Source: Candidatus Bathyarchaeota archaeon | GTDB taxonomy: Archaea > Thermoproteota > Bathyarchaeia > Bathyarchaeales > Bathycorpusculaceae | DNA: 6,212 bases | Direction of reading: 5' to 3' | Assembly (NCBI GenBank): GCA_030668645.1 | Contig: DAOVFC010000036.1 | Span: 1 to 6,212, forward strand | Position numbers and translations under genes: made by a program | Shown: positions 1 through 5,318 of the stretch, piece by piece | Layout: each line of letters starts with the position of its first letter | Position numbering within the stretch: the first letter of the stretch is position 1 | The notes under the pieces: generated by a model | Told to the model about the DNA's origin: nothing | Databases searched by the model: none | The model's input: the letters and a program-made list of their open reading frames with translations, nothing else

Positions 1-2
1 CG

Positions 3-461
3 CAACATCCATTTGCACAGTTCGCATACTGGCAAAATGCGGAACTTAGAATAACAATGGCCAGTGGTGCTGGCTTTGCACGAATCCTGAACATGACGAC
101 GTTATTCGGTAAAATGAAGAAGGAACTTGAAAGCCGACTAAATCATTCAGAGTTCTACAATAAAACGTTGTCACTAGCCATAAAAACGGAGAAAGAAACG
201 ATAAAGCTCCTGGTTAACAGTGGAGGAATCACAGTTTCAACCGATGAAGAAAAAGCGGACTGTACGGTAGAAACACCATTGTGTTCATTAAATCCGCTTG
301 TCACTGGATACAAGAATATATACGAACTTGTACAGAAAAAAGAGGCCACAATTAATAGCAGTAGAGCAAGCGCGCAAGATCTGAACAACATCCGATTAGT
401 GGATGTGCTTTTGCCGAAGGGCACACCCTACGGCAGCAACTTGCCCTTGGTTTGGGAGTGA
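3..461 (+). CDS. C-terminal part of a GNAT-type acetyltransferase with an SCP2-like end domain (5' partial)
   Basis: The frame is open to the left edge, so the gene starts outside the window. The ATG at 57 is an internal Met, because 18 further in-frame residues precede it (QHPFAQFAYWQNAELRIT). The visible 152 residues look like the C-terminal domain of Eis-like GNAT acetyltransferases, which has a sterol-carrier-protein-2 fold. The cues are a segment like HPFAQFAYW, then AELRIT, then GFARILNM leading into a helix ending ELESRL, then a strand-rich part with PLVTGYKNIYEL, and a closing LPKGTPYG...LPLVWE. In that family the N-terminal half holds the acetyl-CoA site, so nothing visible here shows catalysis or the acceptor. 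The gene is convergent with the carbamoyltransferase, 65 bp away. Family assignment is by motif recall and is moderate. A free-standing SCP2-like protein is the main alternative. Confidence 0.55.
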   Translation, partial: QHPFAQFAYWQNAELRITMASGAGFARILNMTTLFGKMKKELESRLNHSEFYNKTLSLAIKTEKETIKLLVNSGGITVSTDEEKADCTVETPLCSLNPLVTGYKNIYELVQKKEATINSSRASAQDLNNIRLVDVLLPKGTPYGSNLPLVWE

Positions 462-526
462 CCTCGCGCCTCAAGAGGACGTTTACTTTGACCGACAAAG
501 TGGGTTTCATCAGAGACAGCATTATC

Positions 527-1441
527 TTAACATTTTTCTAGCAGTTTAAGCAGTATTGCCTTAGCCGAGTACAGTCTGTTTTCGCTTTGTTCGTATATTA
601 TTGATTTTGGGCTTTCGATTATGTCTTGGCTTATTTCGTAGCCTCTATGAATAGGCATATCGTGCATTATGTAGGCGTCGCTCTCCTTCAATTGTTCCTT
701 GTTTATTTGGTAGGGAATCATAAGCTTCATTCGCTTCTCCTTTTTCTCGGCATACTTCGGGTCTGAGAAGAATTCCATATCAATCCAGGTGTCTGTATAA
801 ACGAAGTCCGCGTCCTTCACGGCTTGCTTGACGTCTAGGGTGGTTTCGTACAAGCCTGTTCTTCTTGCGTTTTCCAAGAGTTCCTCGTCTCTTGAGGGTT
901 CGTTGAATATAGGCGCTACCGTGGTGATTCTGGCTCCGACCTTTGTGCATCCCTCGATGAGTGAGTTGCAGACGTTGTTGTGAATGCCAATATAAACAAG
1001 CTTTACACCTTCTAGTGTGCCTTTCTTCTCCTTCATAGTCATTAAATCCGCTATCGCCTGGGTCGGATGATATTTTTCGTCACATCCGTTGATCACTGGA
1101 ACACGGGAAGCCTCAGCCATCACCTGCAAATCAGCGTTTCTCTTTAATCTCGCCATTATTCCGTCAACGTTGCGGGACAAATACTGCGTCTCGTCATAGA
1201 TGTCTGCTATAGCAAAGTTCGTTGTTCTCCAATCTATGTAGAGGGCGTGTCCACCGAGCTGAGTCATAGCCACTTCGAAGGAAACCCTGGTCCTCGTTGA
1301 GGTTTTCTGGAAAATCATAGCCAAGGATTCACTATCCAAAGCAATCCGATATTTTTCCGGATTACGTTTAACTTCAATTGCCTTATCGATTATTTCCATA
1401 AGCTGCTGACTCGACAAATTTTTGAAATCGATTAAATGCAT
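527..1441 (-). CDS. Ornithine carbamoyltransferase-family protein (ArgF-like, substrate uncertain)
   Basis: This 304-residue protein has the length and motif order of ornithine/aspartate carbamoyltransferases, which transfer a carbamoyl group from carbamoyl phosphate to an amine in the cytosol. The carbamoyl-phosphate motifs are clear: STRTR at residues 48-52, an Arg at 98 in MARLKR, and HPTQ at 125-128. The interdomain part carries GIHNNVCNSL at about 152-161, close to the NNV segment of ornithine enzymes. The amine-binding half is unusual. The ornithine SMG loop (DxWxSMG in E. coli) is DTWIDME at 217-223, so Asp, Trp and Met remain but Ser becomes Asp and Gly becomes Glu. The HCLP motif, whose Cys contacts ornithine, is HDMP at 260-263. 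HRGYEI and SENRLYSAK follow as in the family. A GAGGGAG Shine-Dalgarno lies 4 nt before the ATG. No arginine-pathway gene is nearby. Family membership is firm. Ornithine is the default substrate but is not proven. Confidence 0.85.
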   Translation of the reverse strand: MHLIDFKNLSSQQLMEIIDKAIEVKRNPEKYRIALDSESLAMIFQKTSTRTRVSFEVAMTQLGGHALYIDWRTTNFAIADIYDETQYLSRNVDGIMARLKRNADLQVMAEASRVPVINGCDEKYHPTQAIADLMTMKEKKGTLEGVKLVYIGIHNNVCNSLIEGCTKVGARITTVAPIFNEPSRDEELLENARRTGLYETTLDVKQAVKDADFVYTDTWIDMEFFSDPKYAEKKEKRMKLMIPYQINKEQLKESDAYIMHDMPIHRGYEISQDIIESPKSIIYEQSENRLYSAKAILLKLLEKC

Positions 1442-1445
1442 TCTT

Positions 1446-1452
1446 CTCCCTC
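1446..1452 (-). promoter_or_regulatory. Shine-Dalgarno of the carbamoyltransferase gene
   Basis: The minus strand reads GAGGGAG, then four bases, then ATG. This fixes the start at 1441 and implies a leadered mRNA. Confidence 0.7.
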
Positions 1453-1456
1453 AGAT

Positions 1457-1472
1457 TTGCTAATTCCAGCAA
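1457..1472. repeat. Inverted repeat TTGCT-N6-AGCAA, possible operator
   Basis: Perfect 5-bp arms (1457-1461 and 1468-1472) flank AATTCC. The element overlaps a direct repeat AATTCCA at 1462-1468 and 1471-1477. It sits between the minus-strand TATA-like box at 1482-1487 and the carbamoyltransferase start, about where that transcript would begin. That is a usual place for an archaeal repressor site. The arms are short, so chance is possible. Confidence 0.3.
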
Positions 1473-1480
1473 TTCCAATT

Positions 1481-1489
1481 GTTATAAGC
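1481..1489. promoter_or_regulatory. TATA-like box in the divergent carbamoyltransferase/dtdA leader
   Basis: GTTATAAGC contains the palindrome TTATAA, so it could be read as a TATA box on either strand. For the minus gene it lies about 43 bp before the ATG, leaving a leader of roughly 15-20 nt that includes the Shine-Dalgarno. For dtdA it would give a leader of about 35 nt. A weaker alternative for dtdA is CTTATTTCG starting at 1502. The 105-bp gap (1442-1546) holds no gene. Confidence 0.4.
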
Positions 1490-1546
1490 TTTGTGGAAAC
1501 TCTTATTTCGCCGAATTAACGTCAACTTGCTAAGGAAGCTAACCTT

Positions 1547-2368
1547 ATGATTTTGGTCGTTGCTTCAAGCAAGGATGTCGCAAGCGCGAACATCGCCAAA
1601 CAAATCTTAAGTCATTACGAATTCGAAAAAACCGTTGAAAGTTTTCAGGAAACCCCGGTTTACACCGCTGAAGTTGCTGCGCGGGAGGTTAAGCTCATAA
1701 CTTTGACCGAGGAATCAATTTATGCACAATACCTAACAGATCTGTTCGCACCCGAACTGATCGTTTTCATTTCAAGACACAGCAGCGTAAGCGGAACTCC
1801 GACGTTGTCGGTTCACACTCCCGGCAATCTAACCGAGGCAAAGATGGGCGGAATTCCAAGGACGGTTTCGGTTTCGCCTGCGAACGCTATGAGAGACGCT
1901 TTGAAGGCTATGATACGGCTCAAGGAAGAGATGAATCTTGACTATGAGGTTTCATATGAAGCCACTCACCACGGGCCTTCATTGAACGTTCCTACGATGT
2001 TCACCGAGCTGGGAAGCTCACTTAAACAGTGGAGGGATCCAAAAGCCGCCGAAGCGGTTGCCTGCGCAACGATGGAGGCGATCTCAAAATTTCCGCGACC
2101 CCAAACCGCGGCGGTGCTTGGAATAGGCGGCCCTCATTACAACAGGAAGTTCACTCGGATGGCGTTGGAAGGTGAAACAGCTTTCGGTCACATGATTCCG
2201 AAGTATGCTATCTCAAGCGTGGACACAGGAATTCTTAAGCAGTGTGTAGAAAGAACCTTGGAGGAAGTTGAATTTGCTGTTTTGGATTGGAAGGGAATAA
2301 AGGGCGAGCACAAGCCAAAGCTGATTGCGATGCTCAACGAGATTGGCCTATCCATGAAGAAAGTTTGA
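1547..2368 (+). CDS. dtdA: D-aminoacyl-tRNA deacylase, archaeal/plant DtdA (GEK1) type
   Basis: DtdA hydrolyses D-amino acids from wrongly charged tRNAs such as D-Tyr-tRNA, recycling tRNA and keeping D-residues out of protein. It is a zinc-dependent cytosolic enzyme, unrelated to bacterial Dtd. The 273 residues match the family throughout. The start MILVVASSKDVASANI is typical. Conserved blocks follow: SRHSS at 76-80, SVHTPGN at 88-94, EATHHGP at 138-144, ELGSS at 154-158, GIGGPHY at 192-198 with KFT at 201-203, and FGHMIPKY at 213-220. The His residues in the HHGP, GPHY and GHM blocks are likely metal or catalytic ligands by family analogy. The C-terminus (LDWKGIKG, then a helix ending EIGLSMKKV) looks complete. 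A weak AAGGAAG ribosome site lies 8 nt upstream. It is transcribed towards secE with a 133-bp gap, so it may be a separate unit or read through. Confidence 0.95.
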   Translation: MILVVASSKDVASANIAKQILSHYEFEKTVESFQETPVYTAEVAAREVKLITLTEESIYAQYLTDLFAPELIVFISRHSSVSGTPTLSVHTPGNLTEAKMGGIPRTVSVSPANAMRDALKAMIRLKEEMNLDYEVSYEATHHGPSLNVPTMFTELGSSLKQWRDPKAAEAVACATMEAISKFPRPQTAAVLGIGGPHYNRKFTRMALEGETAFGHMIPKYAISSVDTGILKQCVERTLEEVEFAVLDWKGIKGEHKPKLIAMLNEIGLSMKKV

Positions 2369-2468
2369 CGGTGAAAGCGTAGAGTTCTCGGCTGATAAGT
2401 TGTTGAAGGGAAAAGTTAATAGAGAAACGTTTCATTTATCTACAAGCTGGATAACTCGGGAGAATAAT

Positions 2469-2479
2469 GTTTATTAAAT
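2469..2479 (+). promoter_or_regulatory. Predicted TATA-box promoter of the secE-spt5-rpl11 operon
   Basis: GTTTATTAAAT is a TATA-like element centred about 28 bp before the secE ATG, with no Shine-Dalgarno between them. That spacing puts the transcription start at or within a few bases of the ATG, so a leaderless mRNA is expected. The rest of the 133-bp gap after dtdA (2369-2468) shows no clear further signal. Position is seen; promoter activity is inferred. Confidence 0.55.
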
Positions 2480-2501
2480 CGAATGTGGGTGTGCGTGAAC
2501 C

Positions 2502-2684
2502 ATGGGCTTTCGTTCGTTCCTATCCCAATGTGCGAGGACGTTGAGGCTGGCTATGAAGCCGGGGAAAAGTGAGCTTTGGCTATCGATAAAAATTTGCTTC
2601 TTAGGAATAGGCGCCGTTGGGTTGATCGGATTTATAATAAAATTGTTGTCTTCGGTTTTGCAACCCGGAGCACCAGCAACCTGA
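2502..2684 (+). CDS. secE: Preprotein translocase subunit SecE (Sec61 gamma)
   Basis: SecE clamps SecY (Sec61 alpha) in the membrane translocon that exports and inserts proteins. The 60-residue product has the archaeal form with one membrane helix. A short amphipathic N-terminal part (FLSQCARTLRLAMKPGKSELW, residues 6-26) contains the conserved LxLAxKPxxxE pattern. It is followed by one hydrophobic segment at about 29-50 with the family-typical GLIGFIIKLL. The tail is only about ten residues. Its place directly before spt5 is conserved in archaea and in bacteria (secE-nusG), which supports the call for so small a protein. The ATG at 2502 is about one TATA-to-start distance from the upstream box. 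The stop is 15 nt before spt5, so the two are probably cotranscribed. Confidence 0.92.
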   Translation: MGFRSFLSQCARTLRLAMKPGKSELWLSIKICFLGIGAVGLIGFIIKLLSSVLQPGAPAT

Positions 2685-2699
2685 AAGGGTAGAAGCCTT

Positions 2700-3182
2700 A
2701 TGAAGAAAAACGAGAGAAAGCGGCTGACGATGGTTTTTGCTGTTAGGACGACGACGGGACAGGAGAAGAACGTTGCTAAGCTTGTTGCGGCGAGAACTAA
2801 GATGAATAACATACCGATAAAGACTATCTTGGTGCCTGAAACCCTGAGGGGATACGTGTTTATGGAAGCGAACGGTCCACACTTTGTGGAAGAGGCAATA
2901 GCCGGTATAAAGCATGTGCGGTCAAGGGTTCCGGGCATTATCAGTTTTTCAGAGATTGAAAGATTCATCATTAGGAAGCCGGTGATCGAAGAACTGAGTG
3001 ATGACGACATAGTGGAAGTTACGGGCGGTCCGTTTAAGGGGATGCGCGCGAAAATAACTCGGGTTGATAAAGCTAAGGAAGAGGTAACTCTGGAGCTTCT
3101 GGAAGCCACGTTTACGCTGCCGATCACCGTTCATTCAGATTACGTTAGGTTGGTGGAAAAAGCAAAAAGCGAAGGGACTTAA
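2700..3182 (+). CDS. spt5: Transcription elongation factor Spt5 (archaeal NusG)
   Basis: Spt5 binds the RNA polymerase clamp, usually with Spt4, raises processivity and can link polymerase to the ribosome. The 160 residues contain an NGN domain (about 11-93) starting MVFAVRTTTGQEKNVA and holding the signature RGYVFMEA at 50-57. A KOW domain follows (about 103-155), starting DIVEVTGGPFKGMRAKI. The start is uncertain. ATG 2700 follows an AAAGGGT sequence (2684-2690) that could serve as ribosome site, while Met11 (ATG 2730) matches the usual archaeal start and would give 150 residues. The extra residues MKKNERKRLT are basic. I keep 2700 for its upstream purine tract. The gene lies between secE and rpl11 and ends 1 nt before the rpl11 ATG. 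Confidence 0.95.
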   Translation: MKKNERKRLTMVFAVRTTTGQEKNVAKLVAARTKMNNIPIKTILVPETLRGYVFMEANGPHFVEEAIAGIKHVRSRVPGIISFSEIERFIIRKPVIEELSDDDIVEVTGGPFKGMRAKITRVDKAKEEVTLELLEATFTLPITVHSDYVRLVEKAKSEGT

Positions 3183-3183
3183 G

Positions 3184-3678
3184 ATGGCAGAGAAGAAGAT
3201 TGTGGATGTGCTTGTGAGCGGGGGACGAGCCACGGCTGGACCGCCCCTAGGTCCGGCGCTCGGGCCGCTCGGCGTGAACGTGCTGGCGATTGTGAACAGG
3301 ATCAACGAGCTTACGAAGGACTACGCTGGGATGAAGGTTCCAGTGAATGTTTCCGTTGACCCTGAAACTAAGGAGTTTGAGGTTAGCGTTGGAACCCCAA
3401 CAACGTCCGCTTTGATAGTGAGTGAACTAAAAATCGAGAAAGGTTCCGGAACGCCTAACACGCAGAAGGTTGGAAACCTTTCCATGGAGCAACTTATACG
3501 TATAGCCGAGCTTAAACGTTCGCAGCTTCTGTCAAAAACTCTGAAAGCCGCGGTTAAAGAGGTCTTGGGAAGCTGCGTGAGCACAGGCGTCACCGTGGAG
3601 GGCAAAGATCCACGCGAGGTTCAGAAGGAAATCGACGAAGGAGAACATGACGAGGCGTTCAGTAAGAGCGAAGCATAA
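3184..3678 (+). CDS. rpl11: Large-subunit ribosomal protein uL11
   Basis: L11 binds the GTPase-associated region of 23S rRNA at the base of the stalk, where translation GTPases act. The 164 residues show the N-terminal domain signature GPPLGPALGPLGVN (19-32), preceded by GGRATA, the common archaeal form. VPVNVSVDPETKEFEVSVG and PTTSALI follow. The C-terminal RNA-binding domain includes KAAVKEVLGSCVSTGVTVEGK (121-141) and DPREVQKEIDEGEHD. The last dozen residues are polar and probably flexible. The ribosome site AAGGGA lies inside the last codons of spt5, and the ATG comes 1 nt after the spt5 stop, so translation is likely coupled. The gene may end the first transcript, because a T-rich promoter-like region follows. 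Confidence 0.97.
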   Translation: MAEKKIVDVLVSGGRATAGPPLGPALGPLGVNVLAIVNRINELTKDYAGMKVPVNVSVDPETKEFEVSVGTPTTSALIVSELKIEKGSGTPNTQKVGNLSMEQLIRIAELKRSQLLSKTLKAAVKEVLGSCVSTGVTVEGKDPREVQKEIDEGEHDEAFSKSEA

Positions 3679-3685
3679 GAGAATG

Positions 3686-3708
3686 TTTTTATAATCGCTT
3701 TTTATACC
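3686..3708 (+). promoter_or_regulatory. Tandem TATA/T-tract region: promoter of rpl1-rpl10-rpl12 and possible terminator of rpl11
   Basis: Two near-identical elements, TTTTTATAAT (3686-3695) and TTTTTATACC (3699-3708), lie 13 bp apart in the 52-bp gap after rpl11. The second is centred about 26 bp before the rpl1 ATG at 3731, which predicts a leaderless mRNA. The first would give a leader of about 10-15 nt that keeps a GAGG motif (3720-3723), 7 nt before the ATG. The five-T runs could also end the upstream transcript. A promoter between L11 and L1 is known in halophilic archaea. Its use here is inferred. Confidence 0.55.
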
Positions 3709-3730
3709 CTCATTGGCACGAGGCTCTACA

Positions 3731-4384
3731 ATGCCGCTGGACCAGAAAACAATCCTTGATGCGGTTAAAGAAGCAAAGGAAAAAGGAAAAGGGAGAAATT
3801 TTACTCAATCGGTAGAGCTGATCATAAACCTTAAGGATATTGACGTGAAGAAACCCGAAGGCAGAATCCGCGAACGCATAGAGCTGCCGCACTCACTGCT
3901 TGGAAAAACAAACAAGATATGCGTTTTCGCCTCAGGGGAGTTAGCTTTGAAGGCGAGAAGGGCGAAGGCGGACCTAGTCATGGGAAGAGATGAGCTTAAA
4001 GGTTTAGCTGGGAAAAAGAAAGAACTTCGAAAACTAGCTAACGAATATGATTTTTTCATAGTGGAGGCACTCCTGATGTCTCTTGTCGGTAAAACCCTCG
4101 GCTCAGCGTTGGGTCCGAGGGGAAAAATGCCTGTGCCGGTTCCCCCTAGGGCGGACATAGCAAAACTAATCGAAGGATATCGCAGGACGGTCGCCTTGAG
4201 AACGCGTAACCAGCCAGTCATACAATGCCGTGTCGGAACAGAAAGCATGAAGGAAATGGAGATAACCGAGAACATACAGGCAGTCTTGAGGGTTATAGAA
4301 GGAAAGCTTAAGAGAGGAATCAAAAACGTCAGCTGCACCTACGTAAAAACATCCATGGGCAAGCCTGTAAAAATAAAACCATAG
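3731..4384 (+). CDS. rpl1: Large-subunit ribosomal protein uL1
   Basis: L1 forms the mobile stalk at the ribosomal E site and helps release deacylated tRNA. In Methanococcus it also represses translation of its own L1-L10-L12 mRNA. From ATG 3731 the product has 217 residues, the usual archaeal length. It starts MPLDQKTILDAVKEAK, in register with methanococcal L1, followed by RNFTQSVELIINL (22-34). The L1 signature region is TLGSALGPRGKMPVP (122-136). RNA-contact segments near QCRVGTESM (165-173) and YVKTSMGKPVKI (204-215) complete the fold. An in-frame TTG at 3713 would add MARGST. I reject it because it would lie upstream of a transcript made from the nearer TATA box and has no family support. 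The gene ends 13 nt before rpl10 and should be cotranscribed with it. Confidence 0.96.
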   Translation: MPLDQKTILDAVKEAKEKGKGRNFTQSVELIINLKDIDVKKPEGRIRERIELPHSLLGKTNKICVFASGELALKARRAKADLVMGRDELKGLAGKKKELRKLANEYDFFIVEALLMSLVGKTLGSALGPRGKMPVPVPPRADIAKLIEGYRRTVALRTRNQPVIQCRVGTESMKEMEITENIQAVLRVIEGKLKRGIKNVSCTYVKTSMGKPVKIKP

Positions 4385-4386
4385 AA

Positions 4387-4392
4387 GAGGAG
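4387..4392 (+). promoter_or_regulatory. Shine-Dalgarno of rpl10
   Basis: GAGGAG lies 5 nt before the ATG at 4398, just after the rpl1 stop. It supports that start and internal initiation on a polycistronic mRNA. Confidence 0.75.
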
Positions 4393-4397
4393 AAGCG

Positions 4398-5297
4398 ATG
4401 CCGTCGCAACAAGTCCTGCAACAGAAAATCAGCGAAGTGGAAGAGACAGTGCAGCTGCTAAAACAATACAAGATGATGGGGATTGCGAGTCTACAAAAAG
4501 TTAGGGCACCGCAACTGCAAGCGTTCAAGAAGAACCTAGCGGACAAAGTATACATGCGAGTCATAAAAAACACGCTGATGAAAAGAGCAATAGAGGGATG
4601 CAAAGAAAAATCGTCGCTGAAAAAGCTTGAGGAACACCTGACCGGACCGAACCTCTTCCTGTTCACCGACTTAAACCCGTTCAAACTGGCGCTGTTCTTA
4701 GAGAAGGGCAAGGTGCAAACGACAGCCAAAGCCGGCGATGTGGCAGCGTTCGACGTTGTGGTTCCCGCAGGAAACACCGGGCAGCCGCCGGGTCCAATAA
4801 TAAGCCAGTTCAACGTCGTCGGCTTGCCAACAAGAATCGAATCTGGAAGCGTGTGGATAAACAGAGACACGTTAGTTGTCAAGAAAGGCGAGGTTATCTC
4901 GGAAAGCCTCGCAGTTGTGCTGTCGAAGCTTAGGATAAAACCTGTTGAAGCTGGATTAGCAATGAAGGTTGCGTACGACGACGGCTTACTAATCACTGAA
5001 GAACACCTCAGAATAGACCTCAACGAGGTTAGGCGGAACCTTGAAACAGCCCATGCGGACGCGTTCGCCATATCATTAAGCTCAGCGTACCCAACCCGAG
5101 AGAACGCGTCGATGCTGATACAGGTCATCCACCGAGAAGCCTACACGCTTGCAGTAAACACAGCTATTCCAACATCAGAAACAATAGCGGATTTAATCAG
5201 AAAAGCACACACCGAAATGTTAAGTTTAAGTAGTGGATCATCTACTGTAGAAGAAAAGGCTGTGCCCTCTGAGGCAACCGAAAAAAAGTTAAAATAG
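4398..5297 (+). CDS. rpl10: Large-subunit ribosomal protein uL10 (P0-type stalk protein)
   Basis: L10 anchors the stalk to 23S rRNA and carries L12 dimers on a C-terminal helical spine. The N-terminal rRNA-binding domain (about 1-105) includes KMMGIASLQKVRAPQLQ (25-41), VIKNTLMKRAI (55-65) and LTGPNLFLFT (81-90). An archaeal/eukaryotic P0 insertion follows, with PAGNTGQPPGP (123-133), NVVGLPTRIESGSVWI (139-154) and VVKKGEVIS (160-168). The helical spine for L12 binding is about 205-277. The 299-residue protein ends in a charged stretch finishing EATEKKLK. It lacks the Glu/Lys-rich tail with a final FG-type motif that many archaeal L10 proteins share with L12, and it is about 40 residues shorter than euryarchaeal examples I recall. 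The stop is a clean TAG 21 nt before the rpl12 ATG. Confidence 0.96.
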   Translation: MPSQQVLQQKISEVEETVQLLKQYKMMGIASLQKVRAPQLQAFKKNLADKVYMRVIKNTLMKRAIEGCKEKSSLKKLEEHLTGPNLFLFTDLNPFKLALFLEKGKVQTTAKAGDVAAFDVVVPAGNTGQPPGPIISQFNVVGLPTRIESGSVWINRDTLVVKKGEVISESLAVVLSKLRIKPVEAGLAMKVAYDDGLLITEEHLRIDLNEVRRNLETAHADAFAISLSSAYPTRENASMLIQVIHREAYTLAVNTAIPTSETIADLIRKAHTEMLSLSSGSSTVEEKAVPSEATEKKLK

Positions 5298-5306
5298 CTG
5301 AAAGAA

Positions 5307-5313
5307 GAGGTGA
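5307..5313 (+). promoter_or_regulatory. Shine-Dalgarno that fixes the rpl12 start
   Basis: GAGGTGA lies 5 nt before ATG 5319. An in-frame GTG at 5310 falls inside this site, so it is part of the ribosome-binding sequence rather than the start. Confidence 0.85.
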
Positions 5314-5318
5314 AAAGT

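Noticed and set aside
462..526. Short palindrome CCTCAAGAGG in the convergent gap as a bidirectional terminator
   Set aside because: The arms are only four bases with a two-base loop, and no strong T-tract follows on either strand.
2474..3127. Minus-strand open frame of 217 codons opposite secE and spt5
   Set aside because: It is antisense to two conserved genes and spans their boundary, with no family motifs.
3713..3730. TTG start adding six residues to L1
   Set aside because: ATG 3731 matches the family N-terminus and the TATA spacing. The TTG would precede the transcript made from the nearer box.
4166..5128. Long minus-strand open frame of 320 codons opposite rpl1 and rpl10
   Set aside because: It lies across two certain ribosomal genes, has no recognisable domain and no separate promoter. 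It is a codon-bias shadow.
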